64,000 nucleotides of DNA from Intestinimonas timonensis (GCF_900626145.1 NZ_LR130816.1:900078-964077), one strand, 5' to 3'. Positions 7,545 to 15,786 are shown, numbered from the stretch's first letter. Numbers and translations are program-made. Notes: generated by a model from the letters alone, not told the origin.

Positions 7545-8384
7545 TTATTCCTTCACGAAATAGGCGATGCCGGTACACCCCGGCCCGGCATGGGTACCAA
7601 CTACGGAACCGATGGAGCTCTCCAAAACCTCAGCGCCGGGGACGCTGGCCGCCAGAGCGGCCTCACACTCAGCCATAATATCGGGGCTGTCGGCGTTGCC
7701 GAAGGAGACGGGCAGGGAAAGGTCCACCGGCTCCTCCTGGAGCTTCTTCTCCATCCACTGGAAAGCGCCCTTCCGGCCCCGGGACTTGGCCGCCGCCTCC
7801 ACCACGCCGTCCCGGATGTTCAGGATGGGGGTGATGCCCAGCATGCCGCCTACCACGGCGGCGGTGCCGGAGATGCGGCCGCCCATCTTCAGGTACTTCA
7901 GGGTGCTCACCAGCGCGTAGAACCGCAGACGCTTGGCCAGCGCCTCCAACTTTTGGGCAATGGTACGGGCGTCCAGGCCCTGGTCCCGCAGCCGGGCCGC
8001 CATCTCCACCAGCAGACCCAGACCAAAGGTCACCGTAGTGGAATCCAACACAAAGATGTTGTCCTCGTCCACCATGTCCCGGGCAATCATGGCCGACTGG
8101 CAGGTGCCCGAGAGCTGGGAGGCGATGAACAGTCCCACCACCTGGTCCCCGGCGTCCACATGGGCCCGGAACCGCCGGGCAAACTCCTCCGGATTCACCT
8201 GGGCCGTGGTGGGCAGGGTCTCCGCCGTCCGCAGCCGGGCGTAAAATTCCTCGTTGCTCAGGTCGATGCCGTCCAGGAAGGACTCCTCCCCAAAGTGGAC
8301 GGAAAGAGGGACCACCTCCACGCCCAGAGCCTTCTGCCGCTCCGGGGAGAGATCACAGGTGCTGTCAGTGACGATGCGTACCAT
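7545..8384 (-). CDS. degV: DegV family fatty-acid-binding protein (FakB-like)
   Basis: A 279-residue protein with the DegV opening MVRIVTDSTCDLSPE, the PTTAQVNPEEF segment, SQLSGTCQSA, and the C-terminal TGIAYFVKE. DegV/FakB proteins bind a fatty acid in a buried tunnel and present it to the kinase FakA for phosphorylation and entry into phospholipid synthesis. No fakA is in the window. The gene lies 15 bp downstream of a MarR regulator resembling FabT, which fits a role in exogenous fatty acid use. The operon link is inferred from spacing. Confidence 0.93.
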   Translation of the reverse strand: MVRIVTDSTCDLSPERQKALGVEVVPLSVHFGEESFLDGIDLSNEEFYARLRTAETLPTTAQVNPEEFARRFRAHVDAGDQVVGLFIASQLSGTCQSAMIARDMVDEDNIFVLDSTTVTFGLGLLVEMAARLRDQGLDARTIAQKLEALAKRLRFYALVSTLKYLKMGGRISGTAAVVGGMLGITPILNIRDGVVEAAAKSRGRKGAFQWMEKKLQEEPVDLSLPVSFGNADSPDIMAECEAALAASVPGAEVLESSIGSVVGTHAGPGCTGIAYFVKE

Positions 8385-8399
8385 ACTTCTTACCTCACT

Positions 8400-8864
8400 T
8401 TATGCTTCGTTGGCGCCGGTCTCCGGCGCGAAAAACTGGGCCAGCTTCCCCAGGGCGTTCACCAGGGCGTCGCACTCCTCCGGCGTCAGCCCCTCCAGGA
8501 CCTGCTCCACCATCTGCCGGTGGAATTCCCGGTGGGCCGCCTCCGCCTCCCGGGCCAGCGGCGTGGGCAGGATGCGCACCGCACGCCGGTCCTTCTCGTC
8601 CCGCTGACGCTCCACGTAGCCCTTCCGCTCCAGCAGGTTCACCGCCGTGGTCAGCGTCCCCGCCGTCACCCCCTGGGCCGCCGCGATGGCTGTGGCACGG
8701 TTGTCCCCGCCGTGGTCCGCCGCCCGGCACACCGCGTCGATCAGGTGGATCTCCCGCAGGGACAGCTTGGGATACCGCGCCGTCAGGACCTCCTCCTCCC
8801 GGCGCAGGATCTGGTCAAAGACCTCCACCAGAAACTGATTGATCTTGGCGCCCCGCACCTCCAT
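8400..8864 (-). CDS. MarR family regulator, FabT-like
   Basis: A 154-residue winged-helix protein: RATAIAAAQGVTAGTLTTAVNLLERKGYV is the DNA-reading part and RQRDEKDRRAVRILPTP the wing. The opening INQFLVEVFDQILRREEEVL resembles FabT regulators of fatty acid synthesis. Two identical-type palindromes (TTTGAA-N-TTCAAA) flank its promoter and are close to the known FabT box with its TTTGA/TCAAA arms. It is probably autoregulated and co-transcribed with degV. Assignment as FabT rests on similarity and operator shape, not on a fab operon, which is absent here. Confidence 0.85.
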   Translation of the reverse strand: MEVRGAKINQFLVEVFDQILRREEEVLTARYPKLSLREIHLIDAVCRAADHGGDNRATAIAAAQGVTAGTLTTAVNLLERKGYVERQRDEKDRRAVRILPTPLAREAEAAHREFHRQMVEQVLEGLTPEECDALVNALGKLAQFFAPETGANEA

Positions 8865-8881
8865 GCCGCCGCCTCCTTTTC

Positions 8882-8953
8882 TTTGAAGTTCAAAACATTG
8901 GCATTGTATCCGCTCCCGCGCCCCTTGTCAAGCATTTTAGTTTGAATTTCAAA
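8882..8953 (-). promoter_or_regulatory. Promoter of the fabT-like/degV operon with two operator palindromes
   Basis: TTGACA (8926-8931) and TACAAT (8903-8908) on the minus strand have 17 bp spacing. Palindromes TTTGAAGTTCAAA (8882-8894) and TTTGAATTTCAAA (8941-8953) sit just downstream of the -10 and upstream of the -35, centres 59 bp apart. This suggests cooperative or looped repression. Confidence 0.82.
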
Positions 8954-9004
8954 TAAAATTTTGGTTTTCTCCATTTTTCCCAAAAATTGGACCAAAAGGG
9001 CAGC

Positions 9005-9034
9005 AAAAAACCGCCTGCGGATGCAGGCGGTTTT
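9005..9034 (-). terminator. Terminator of rpsT
   Basis: A perfect stem, AAAACCGCCTGC/GCAGGCGGTTTT, GGAT loop; the T-run is on the minus strand, 20 bp after rpsT. Confidence 0.88.
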
Positions 9035-9054
9035 CAGGCAATGTGCATTGCGCT

Positions 9055-9318
9055 TCAGGCCAGCTTGTTCAGCTTGATGGTCATGGCGCTCTTCTTGTTG
9101 GCCGCGTTGTTCTTGTGCAGCAGACCCTTAGCGGCGGCCTTGTCGATGGCCTTCACCGTGGCCTTGTAGACAACATCGGCCTCGCTGCGGTTGCCTTCGG
9201 CCACCACGGCGTCAAACTTCTTGATCTGGGTCTTCAGCGCAGACTTGGCCGCCTTGTTCCGGGCCGCCTTGGTCTCGTTGACCAGCACGCGCTTCTTGGC
9301 AGACTTGATATTCGGCAA
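9055..9318 (-). CDS. rpsT: Ribosomal protein S20
   Basis: An 87-residue S20: xPNIKSAKKRVLVNETKAARNKAAKS at the start and LHKNNAANKKSAMTIKLNKLA at the end, both family hallmarks. It binds the 5' domain and helix 44 of 16S rRNA. The start codon is TTG at 9318, with GGAGGAGGTG 8 nt upstream. A longer ATG-initiated frame reading through the promoter is rejected. A non-ATG start is common for S20 and is part of its weak, autogenously controlled translation in E. coli; whether that holds here is inference. It is monocistronic. Confidence 0.97.
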   Translation of the reverse strand: MPNIKSAKKRVLVNETKAARNKAAKSALKTQIKKFDAVVAEGNRSEADVVYKATVKAIDKAAAKGLLHKNNAANKKSAMTIKLNKLA

Positions 9319-9377
9319 ACCAAACACCTCCTCCGATGGTATAGTTCTATCCACGGGACCTGCCCGTGCAGGTATCC

Positions 9378-9406
9378 ATTTTAACAGAACCCTTGGAAAA
9401 ATGCAA
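9378..9406 (-). promoter_or_regulatory. rpsT promoter
   Basis: TTGCAT (9401-9406) and TAAAAT (9378-9383) on the minus strand, 17 bp apart, 60 bp upstream of the TTG start. Confidence 0.7.
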
Positions 9407-9517
9407 CCTTTTTTTTGCATTTTTTTGTGCTTTGGATAAAAAAATTGTATTTCGCAAAAAATAGGGGTCAAATGGCGCTGCAGACACTATATCTTGCGGA
9501 AGGGAGCGTGGTGATCC

Positions 9518-10429
9518 ATGCTGACGCGGCGGACGGATCTGGCGGTGGAGGCGGAGGCCCTGGCCAAAACGGGGCGGGACGCCCCCGCGCCGGAGGGCGT
9601 GCGGGTGCAAGAGGAGAGCCGTGAGGGCTGCCCGGTGACCCGGGTGGAGATCCTGGACGGCAGGGGAGAGGAGGCCCTGGGCAAGCCCGTTGGCACCTAT
9701 GTGACGGTGGACCTCACCGGGCTGGTGAGACGGGAGGAGGAGGCCTTCCCCCGGTCCTGCCGGGCCCTGGCTGGGGAGCTCTCCCTCCTGCTCCGGCGCT
9801 GCCGGGTGCCGGAAAAGGCGCCCGTGCTGGTGGTGGGCCTGGGCAACCGCTCCATCACCCCCGACGCCGTGGGACCCGGCGCCGCCGACCACACCCTGGT
9901 GACCCGTCACCTCATCGACCAGGCCCCGGAGCACTTTGGGGACTTTCGGCCGGTGGCCGCCCTGGCGGCGGGGGTGCTGGGCACCACCGGCGTGGAGAGC
10001 GGGGAGCTGGCCCAGGCGGTGGCGGGGAAGGTGAAGCCGGGCTGCGTCATCGCCGTGGACGCCCTGGCCGCCCGGAGCCTGGATCGAATCTGCGCCACAG
10101 TGCAGCTCTCCGACACGGGTATCGTCCCCGGCTCCGGGGTGGGCAACCACCGCTTCGCCCTCAACGCGGAGACGCTGGGAGTGCCCGTCATCGCCGTGGG
10201 GGTGCCCACGGTGGTGGACGGCGCCACCCTGGCTCTCGACATTTTAGAGGAGGTTGGCCGGGACGACCTGGACCCCGCCGCCCTCCGTGGGGTGGGGGGG
10301 AGCCTCATGGTCACTCCCAGGGACATTGACCAGCGGGTCAAGGACATGGCCAAGGTCATCGGCTTCGGCATCGACCTGGCCCTCCACCCCCGTCTCTCCG
10401 TGGAGGACGTGGAGCTGTTTTTGTCCTGA
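9518..10429 (+). CDS. gpr: Germination protease GPR, spore SASP-degrading
   Basis: A 303-residue protein beginning MLTRRTDLAVEA, the GPR signature that includes the N-terminal propeptide cleavage region. It continues with VVGLGNRSITPDAVGP, which holds an active-site aspartate, and DIDQRVKDMAKVIGFGIDLALHP. GPR is made in the forespore as a zymogen, self-activates late in sporulation and degrades DNA-protecting small acid-soluble proteins on germination. The start follows AAGGGAG. It shows that the organism is or was spore-forming. Usually rpsT and gpr are neighbours; here they are divergent. Confidence 0.97.
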   Translation: MLTRRTDLAVEAEALAKTGRDAPAPEGVRVQEESREGCPVTRVEILDGRGEEALGKPVGTYVTVDLTGLVRREEEAFPRSCRALAGELSLLLRRCRVPEKAPVLVVGLGNRSITPDAVGPGAADHTLVTRHLIDQAPEHFGDFRPVAALAAGVLGTTGVESGELAQAVAGKVKPGCVIAVDALAARSLDRICATVQLSDTGIVPGSGVGNHRFALNAETLGVPVIAVGVPTVVDGATLALDILEEVGRDDLDPAALRGVGGSLMVTPRDIDQRVKDMAKVIGFGIDLALHPRLSVEDVELFLS

Positions 10430-10439
10430 TGGGGGAGCG

Positions 10440-10456
10440 GGCGGATGCTATCCGCC
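10440..10456. repeat. R6 palindrome (GGCGGAT-GCT-ATCCGCC)
   Basis: A perfect 7-bp stem and 3-nt loop, directly next to an R4 element. Confidence 0.65.
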
Positions 10457-10459
10457 GGC

Positions 10460-10606
10460 AAAACCTTCCCCCTTCCAGGGGGAAGGTGGATGGCCGAAGG
10501 CCAGACGGATGAGGGTGCGTCCGTGGACCCCACAGACTGTTTTTCTATCCAACACCCCCTCATCCGGCCCTCCGGGCCACCTTCCCCCCCTGTGGGGGGA
10601 AGGTTT
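10460..10606. repeat. R4 paired-hairpin inverted-repeat element, short form
   Basis: The left half is AAAACCTTCCCCC-TTCCA loop-GGGGGAAGG, a GGCC-GAA-GGCC hairpin, then GGATGAGGG. The right half is its inverted counterpart: CCCTCATCC, a GGCCC-TC-CGGGCC hairpin, CCTTCCCCCC-TGTG-GGGGGGAAGG. The spacer is about 40 bp. It lies between gpr and the glyS leader. Confidence 0.78.
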
Positions 10607-10679
10607 TGCGCTCGGCCAAAGGCCGCCCTTGCGCCGGCCAAACAGTGCCCAAAACCGTGCTTTCTTTCCGCTCCAGCCC

Positions 10680-10708
10680 TTGACGGCGGGGAGAAAGGGT
10701 GATAAAAT
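10680..10708 (+). promoter_or_regulatory. Promoter of the glyS T-box transcript
   Basis: TTGACG (10680-10685) and TAAAAT (10703-10708), 17 bp spacer, immediately before the T-box leader. Confidence 0.75.
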
Positions 10709-10713
10709 GGCTC

Positions 10714-10952
10714 CACATTGGAAAAGGCAGTGACCGGGAGGAGTACGCGAGGACCCGGACCGCAGAGAGGAGCCGCTTCGGTGCAAGGCTCCCGACGGTC
10801 CCGCGGAAGGCGCCCGTGAGCCGCGGAGCGGAAATGCTCTGCCGTCTCGTCCCCGTTAAGGACCCAAGAGTGTGCGCCCCAAGGGGCGCAAATTCAGGTG
10901 GTACCACGGACCGTCAGCGTTCGCCCTGAGCCTTTGGCTCAGGGCGTTTTCT
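10714..10952 (+). promoter_or_regulatory. T-box riboswitch, glycyl
   Basis: The leader has a stem I region with GGGAGGAGTACG, an AGAGAGGAGCC segment and the T-box sequence around GGTGGTACCACGG (10897-10909). It ends in a terminator with arms CGCCCTGAGCC/GGCTCAGGGCG followed by TTTTCTTTT (10922-10952). Uncharged tRNA-Gly should stabilise the antiterminator and allow glyS transcription. The specifier codon was not assigned by eye. Confidence 0.9.
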
Positions 10953-10991
10953 TTTGCTTACCTTTATTTTTATCATAAGGAGTGTCTCCCC

Positions 10992-12413
10992 ATGAAAAAC
11001 ACCGAAAAGACCATGGAACAGATCGTGGCCCTGTGCAAAGGCCGTGGCTTCATCTTCGCCGGCAGCGAGATCTACGGCGGCCTGGCCAACACCTGGGACT
11101 ACGGCCCTCTGGGCGTGGAGCTCAAGAACAACGTCAAAAAGGCCTGGTGGAAGAAATTCGTCCAGGAGAACCCCTACAACGTGGGTCTGGACGCCGCCAT
11201 CCTCATGAACCCCCAGGTGTGGGTGGCCTCCGGCCACGTGGGCGGCTTCTCCGACCCCCTCATGGACTGCAAGGAGTGCAAGGAGCGCTTCCGCGCCGAC
11301 AAGGTCATTGAGGACTGGTGCCAGGAGAACAACTTCGACCTGGGCCACAGCGTGGACGCCATGAGCCAGACCCAGATGAAGGAGTTCATCGAGGAGCACC
11401 AGATCGCCTGCCCCACCTGCGGCAAGCACAACTGGACCGACATCCGCCAGTTCAACCTGATGTTCAAGACCTTCCAGGGCGTCACCGAGGACGCCAAGAA
11501 CACCGTCTACCTCCGCCCCGAGACCGCCCAGGGCATCTTCGTCAACTTCCAGAACGTGCAGCGGACCACCCGCAGAAAGCTGCCCTTCGGCGTGTGCCAG
11601 GTGGGCAAGAGCTTCCGCAACGAGATCACCCCCGGCAACTTCACCTTCCGCACCCGTGAGTTCGAGCAGATGGAGCTGGAGTTCTTCTGCCAGCCCGGCA
11701 CCGAGCTAGATTGGTTCAAGTACTGGAAGGACTTCTGCCACCAGTGGCTGCTCTCCCTGGGCATGAAGGACGAGAACCTGCGGCTCCGTGACCACGATCC
11801 CGAGGAGCTCTCCCACTACTCCAACGCCACCACCGACTTCGAGTTCGTCTTCCCCTTCGGCTGGGGCGAGCTGTGGGGCGTGGCCTCCCGCACCAACTTC
11901 GACCTGAACGCCCACCAGACCACCTCCGGCAAGGACATGACCTACTTCGACCAGGAGAAGAACGAGCACTATATCCCCTACGTCATCGAGCCCTCCCTGG
12001 GCGCCGACCGCGTCACCCTGGCCTTCCTGGTGGACGCCTACGACGAGGAGGTGGTGGACGCCGAGAAGAACGACGTCCGCACCGTCCTGCGCCTGCACCC
12101 CGCTCTGGCCCCCTTCAAGTGCGCCGTGCTGCCCCTCTCCAAGAAGCTGGGCGACAAGGCCCGGGAGATCCAGGCCGAGCTCTCCAAGTACTTCATGGTG
12201 GATTACGACGACGCCGGCTCCATCGGCAAGCGCTACCGCCGCGAGGACGAGATCGGCACCCCCTACTGCATCACCGTGGACTTCCAGACCGTGGGCGACG
12301 ACAAGACCCCCGCCGACAACTGCGTCACCGTCCGTGACCGCGACACCATGGAGCAGGTGCGTATTCCTATTGATCAGCTGAAGGATTATATTGCTGAGAA
12401 GGTGGCATTTTAA
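10992..12413 (+). CDS. glyS: Glycine--tRNA ligase (homodimeric alpha2 type)
   Basis: A 473-residue class II synthetase of the single-chain, eukaryote-like type (not GlyQ/GlyS tetramer). Visible features are [24 protein letters not shown] at the N-terminus, the zinc-type insertion CKECKERF and CPTCGKHNW, and class II motif 2 [25 protein letters not shown]. An anticodon-binding domain begins near [14 protein letters not shown]. It charges tRNA-Gly in the cytoplasm. The start ATG follows AAGGAG; an upstream extension of the frame runs into the T-box leader and is not coding. Expression is controlled by the T-box. Confidence 0.97.
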   Translation: MKNTEKTMEQIVALCKGRGFIFAGSEIYGGLANTWDYGPLGVELKNNVKKAWWKKFVQENPYNVGLDAAILMNPQVWVASGHVGGFSDPLMDCKECKERFRADKVIEDWCQENNFDLGHSVDAMSQTQMKEFIEEHQIACPTCGKHNWTDIRQFNLMFKTFQGVTEDAKNTVYLRPETAQGIFVNFQNVQRTTRRKLPFGVCQVGKSFRNEITPGNFTFRTREFEQMELEFFCQPGTELDWFKYWKDFCHQWLLSLGMKDENLRLRDHDPEELSHYSNATTDFEFVFPFGWGELWGVASRTNFDLNAHQTTSGKDMTYFDQEKNEHYIPYVIEPSLGADRVTLAFLVDAYDEEVVDAEKNDVRTVLRLHPALAPFKCAVLPLSKKLGDKAREIQAELSKYFMVDYDDAGSIGKRYRREDEIGTPYCITVDFQTVGDDKTPADNCVTVRDRDTMEQVRIPIDQLKDYIAEKVAF

Positions 12414-12484
12414 GTAAATGCCTCCGGCGGGCCCCTTTCTGAATGACCAGAAAGGGGCGAAAGAGTCAGTCAAGGAGGGGGATT

Positions 12485-12603
12485 ATCGTCGACCCAAAGT
12501 CCGCTCCCCTCTCTTTCCGCCTAAGGGCGAAAAGTCGGTCCGCTCCCTTGTGTCTCCTCCTCCCAACACGACCCACTTCGTTGGGCTCGTGTTGGGTACC
12601 CTT
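12485..12603 (+). repeat. R5 two-hairpin element, copy 1 (in R1 loop)
   Basis: A 5' hairpin CGCC-TAAG-GGCG is followed by the linker CCGCTCCCTTG...CTCCTCC. The 3' hairpin (12562-12596) has outer arms CCCAACACGA/TCGTGTTGGG and inner CCCAC-TTC-GT-T-GGG. The inner A-T pair replaces the G-C of the other copies. Confidence 0.7.
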
Positions 12604-12649
12604 CTCCTTGACAATCTTCCCCTTGAAACGACCAAGCATAGGGAAAATA

Positions 12650-12763
12650 GGGTCCCAAATGGAGCCCAGCGAAGCGGGTCCATTTGGGAGAGGAGGGGCA
12701 AGGGAGCGGAGCGAGACCTGGCCGTCAGGCCGGGGTGAGCGGTGCGGACTTTGCCCCGACGAT
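12650..12763 (-). repeat. R5 two-hairpin element, copy 2 (inverted, in R1 loop)
   Basis: The 3' hairpin at 12654-12688 has outer arms CCCAAATGGA/TCCATTTGGG around the inner CCCGCTTCGCTGGG. The 5' hairpin has GGCC stems with a TGAC loop. It is antiparallel to copy 1. Confidence 0.7.
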
Positions 12764-12822
12764 GGTCCCCCTATTGGATGTACCCCCCGGGGCCTTCGAT
12801 TGCTGCGCCCTACAATAGAAGT

Positions 12823-13067
12823 AACATCAGGCAGCGCCACCACGCCCCGACGCCCACCCACGCAGGCGGCGAAAAAATGTCGGATAGGACCACAAGTTTT
12901 CCCCGTTCCACCGGCGGAGTCTCCTGTGGACGGTGCTGGTCCTCAACGGGGCGTAAAGACAGGCCGCCGGATAACTATTTGGAATCACCTAACCCGCTCG
13001 GGAGCCCCTTTTTCTTTGGATTCCAAAAACCGTTCTTTTTCCAGCAGGGAAAAAGAAACGGGTTTTG
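12823..13067 (+). repeat. R2 intergenic repeat, copy 3
   Basis: It runs from CATCAGGCAGCGCCACCACG to the CCGTTCTTTTTCC/GGGAAAAAGAAACGG hairpin. The central stem is GTCTCCTGTGGAC. Confidence 0.75.
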
Positions 13068-13095
13068 AACGTTCCTTGAGCGACCACGCAGCCCA

Positions 13096-13137
13096 CCCTC
13101 ATCCGCTCCTTCGGGCCACCTTCCCCCCGGGGGAAGG
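13096..13137. repeat. R4 right half only
   Basis: CCCTCATCC, a GCTCCTTCGGGCC segment and CCTTCCCCCCGGGGGAAGG: a solitary right half just upstream of the sulfatase gene. Confidence 0.65.
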
Positions 13138-13179
13138 CTCTGTTTGTTCCCCCTCCCACAGATGAAAAAGGAATCTATC

Positions 13180-15036
13180 ATGAAAAAAATCCCCCTCTTC
13201 CAGCGCCATACCGTCCAGTCCTGGCCGGTATGGAAAACGGCCCTCTTTTGGGTCTGGAACCTCTTCTGGGGCCTGTGTGCCGCTCTGGGCATCGGCCTTG
13301 TGAGCCTGGTCTTCGCTGCCGTCATCGACCAGAAGGCCATGCTTTTGAGCTACTTCCAAAACCCCCTCATCGCCTTTCTGAACCTGGCCCCGGTGGTGCT
13401 TCTCTACTTCCTGCTCTACTTTATCCTGGGTCGGACCGCTCTGGCCTACGGCCTCACCGCCGCCATTACCCTGGGCTTCACCATGGGCAGCTGGTTCAAG
13501 CTCCAGTTCCGCAACGACCCCCTCATGTTCGAGGACCTGCTCCTTCTGAAGGAGGCCGGCAACATGGCGGGGAAGTACCAGCTCTTCCTCACCAAAACCA
13601 TGATTTTGGCCCTGGTGGTCCTCATCCTGGGCTGGCTCTTCCTCCACTTCTGCGTCCGGGGCCGCCCCGGCGCCCGGCTGCGGCTGCTGGGCTTTGCCCT
13701 GGCCGTCCTCTGCGCCCTCCCCGTGTGGAACATGACCCAGAGCGACGACATCTACAACAACCGCACCGCCAACAACAGCCTCATCAACCAGTGGTCGGCC
13801 ACCCAGGTCTACGTCTCCAAGGGCTTCGTCTACCCCTTCCTCCACAGCGTGAAGTCGGCCTCCGACGCCCCGCCGGAGGGCTATGACGCCGACCGGGCCG
13901 AGACCATCCTGTCCGCCTACACCGATGCCGACATCCCCGAGGACAAGAAGGTGTCGGTCATCTCCATCATGCTGGAGTCCTACGACGACTTCTCCAAGTA
14001 CGGCACCCCCACCCTGGACCCCAAGGTGTACGCCGACTACCACGCCCTGGAGGAGGAGAGCATCACCGGCGACCTCATCACCAACATCTTCGCCGGCGGC
14101 ACCGTGGACTCGGAGCGGTGCTTCCTCACCGGCTTTGCCGATCTGGGCTCCTTCCGGTCCGCCACCAACTCCTACCCCTGGTACTTCCGCAGCCAGGGCT
14201 ACACCGTCACCGGCGCCCACCCCTGCTACGCCTGGTTCTACAACCGGGAGAACATCAACGTGAACCTGGGCTTTGAGGACTACCGCTTCGTGGAGAACTA
14301 CTTCTCTCTCATGACCGACGGCGGCGTGGGCTACGATGACCTCTTCTTCCCGGAGCTCATCAAGCTCTGGGAGCAGGACAAGGCCCTGGGCCAGCCCGTG
14401 TTCCAGTACAATCTCACCTACCAGGGCCACGGCCCCTACAACGACGACGTGACCTGGTGGGGCGACGACTACGTGGTCAACGACAAGGACTACACCCAGG
14501 CCGAGCTCAACATCCTCAACAACTACTTCGGCTCCGTCTACGACACCAACCAGAACCTGGTGGAGTTCTTCGACTACTTCCGGGAAGAGGAGGAGCCGGT
14601 GGTCATCGTGGTCTTCGGCGACCACAACCCCTGGCTGGGCGACGGCAACTCGGTGTATGAGGCCATCGGCCTGGACCTGGACTTCTCCACCCCCGAGGGT
14701 TTTTACAACTACTACTCCACCCGCTACCTCATCTGGGCCAACGACGCCGCCAAGGAGGCTTTGGGCAACGACTTTGTGGGGGAGGGCCCCACGGTGAGCC
14801 CCACCTTCCTCATGAATGTGGTCTTTGACGCCTGCGGCTGGACCGGTTCGGCCTACATGCAGGCCACCCAGTCCGTCATGGAGCAGGTGCCCGTCATGAA
14901 CACCCCCACCGGCCTCTACATGGAGGACGGCGCCGTCACCGGCACCCTCACCCCCGAGGGCCAGGCCCTAGTGACCGACTTCGACATGCTCCAGTACTAC
15001 TACCGCAAGAACTTCATCTACGACGACCTGCACTGA
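13180..15036 (+). CDS. LTA synthase-family membrane sulfatase (LtaS-like phosphoglycerol transferase)
   Basis: A 618-residue protein with five N-terminal membrane helices (residues 15-190) and an extracellular sulfatase-fold domain. Catalytic features are Thr308 in FAGGTVDSE (nucleophile position of LtaS), a His in NLTYQGHGPY and VFGDHNPW, the metal-binding GDH. LtaS enzymes add glycerolphosphate from phosphatidylglycerol to a glycolipid anchor; relatives modify glycans. The start at 13180 is chosen because AAAGGA lies 8 nt upstream; ATGs at 13144 and 13162 are less well placed. No glycolipid-synthesis partners adjoin, so the exact polymer is open. Confidence 0.88.
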   Translation: MKKIPLFQRHTVQSWPVWKTALFWVWNLFWGLCAALGIGLVSLVFAAVIDQKAMLLSYFQNPLIAFLNLAPVVLLYFLLYFILGRTALAYGLTAAITLGFTMGSWFKLQFRNDPLMFEDLLLLKEAGNMAGKYQLFLTKTMILALVVLILGWLFLHFCVRGRPGARLRLLGFALAVLCALPVWNMTQSDDIYNNRTANNSLINQWSATQVYVSKGFVYPFLHSVKSASDAPPEGYDADRAETILSAYTDADIPEDKKVSVISIMLESYDDFSKYGTPTLDPKVYADYHALEEESITGDLITNIFAGGTVDSERCFLTGFADLGSFRSATNSYPWYFRSQGYTVTGAHPCYAWFYNRENINVNLGFEDYRFVENYFSLMTDGGVGYDDLFFPELIKLWEQDKALGQPVFQYNLTYQGHGPYNDDVTWWGDDYVVNDKDYTQAELNILNNYFGSVYDTNQNLVEFFDYFREEEEPVVIVVFGDHNPWLGDGNSVYEAIGLDLDFSTPEGFYNYYSTRYLIWANDAAKEALGNDFVGEGPTVSPTFLMNVVFDACGWTGSAYMQATQSVMEQVPVMNTPTGLYMEDGAVTGTLTPEGQALVTDFDMLQYYYRKNFIYDDLH

Positions 15037-15049
15037 TGGCAGGAGAGTG

Positions 15050-15087
15050 CCACGCCCCGCTGGTCCCGGCGGGGCGTGGGCTTTTTT
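15050..15087 (+). terminator. Terminator of the LtaS-like gene
   Basis: Arms CCACGCCCCGC/GCGGGGCGTGG followed by GCTTTTTT. Confidence 0.88.
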
Positions 15088-15126
15088 CCGCGCAGTGTCT
15101 TGTCTGCTCCCAAGGAGGTCCTGCCT

Positions 15127-15786
15127 ATGTCTCCATCTGCCCCCGCTCTTCCGCCGGAGGAAGGGATCGCCCTGCTGCGCCGGGCGGCGGAGGAGGAGGA
15201 AACTCTGTCCGGCCTCACTCTGGAGGGGCTTGTCCTCACCGGGGTGGACCTCTCCGGCCTGGAGCTCCGGGACGTGATCCTCCATCACTGCCGGTTTCCC
15301 GGCTGCAGCTGGACAGGCGTCTCCTTCACCGATGTGGTTTTCCACACATGCGACCTATCCGGTGGATGTTTTGACGCCGCCTTTTTTCTCCGCGCCGCTC
15401 TCACCGACTGTCGCGCCTCCGGTATTCGGCTCCAGCGTTGTCGCATGCGCCAGGTCAAACTGAACGATTGCCGCCTTTCCGAGGCCGATTTTACCGGCTG
15501 CAAGCTCCAAAACACCGACTTTTCCCGCTGTAAGCTGGAGCATGTCCGTTTTCCACAAAGTCAGTTTTCCCGGGTCACCCTTGACCACTGTGACCTCACG
15601 GGGGCAAATTTTGTCCACACCATGTTGAAGGATATCGACCTCACCACCTGCGGTATTGACACCATCACCCTCTCAGAGAGCTGCGCTGAGCTCCGCGGGG
15701 CAGTGGTGGATCTGTGGCAGGCGGCAGGGCTGGCCCGCCGCCTGGGCCTCATTATCAAAGAACCGGAGGAGATTCCCCATGGATAA
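15127..15786 (+). CDS. Pentapeptide-repeat protein
   Basis: A 219-residue protein; from about residue 28 it is built of five-residue A(D/N)LxX-type steps (LSGLTLEGLVLTGVDLSGLEL, LSEADFTGCKLQNTDFSRCKL). These predict a right-handed quadrilateral beta helix. Cysteines recur at the fourth position of many repeats. The start follows AAGGAGGTCC. Qnr-type members mimic DNA and protect gyrase, but this protein lacks the features needed to claim that, and gyrA being close by is not evidence. The stop overlaps the AEC transporter start by 8 bp, so the two are co-translated. Confidence 0.88.
   Translation: MSPSAPALPPEEGIALLRRAAEEEETLSGLTLEGLVLTGVDLSGLELRDVILHHCRFPGCSWTGVSFTDVVFHTCDLSGGCFDAAFFLRAALTDCRASGIRLQRCRMRQVKLNDCRLSEADFTGCKLQNTDFSRCKLEHVRFPQSQFSRVTLDHCDLTGANFVHTMLKDIDLTTCGIDTITLSESCAELRGAVVDLWQAAGLARRLGLIIKEPEEIPHG

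Larger units (their letters stand above)
12421..12800 (+). repeat. R1 repeat, copy 2, split by two R5 insertions
   Basis: The R1 landmarks are present (CCTCCGGCGGG, CCCCTTTCTG/CAGAAAGGGG, GTCAAGGAGGGGG). The loop of hairpin 2 is replaced by an R5 element (12485-12603), after which TCCTTGACAATCTTCCCC resumes. The loop of the ATAGGG/CCCTAT stem is replaced by a second, inverted R5 (12650-12763), after which CCCCCTATTGGATGTACC resumes. Confidence 0.75.

Noticed and set aside
9005..9034. Hairpins considered as a CRISPR or attenuator
   Set aside because: Single hairpins with T-runs are ordinary terminators; no regularly spaced repeat-spacer pattern occurs anywhere in the window.
12443..13165. A 240-codon frame across R1, R5, R2 and R4
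   Set aside because: It runs through four repeat elements with no domain and is not kept in other copies.
15127..15786. Pentapeptide protein as a Qnr-type gyrase protector
   Set aside because: Only the repeat fold supports it; proximity to gyrA is the normal origin arrangement and the linked gene is a transporter.
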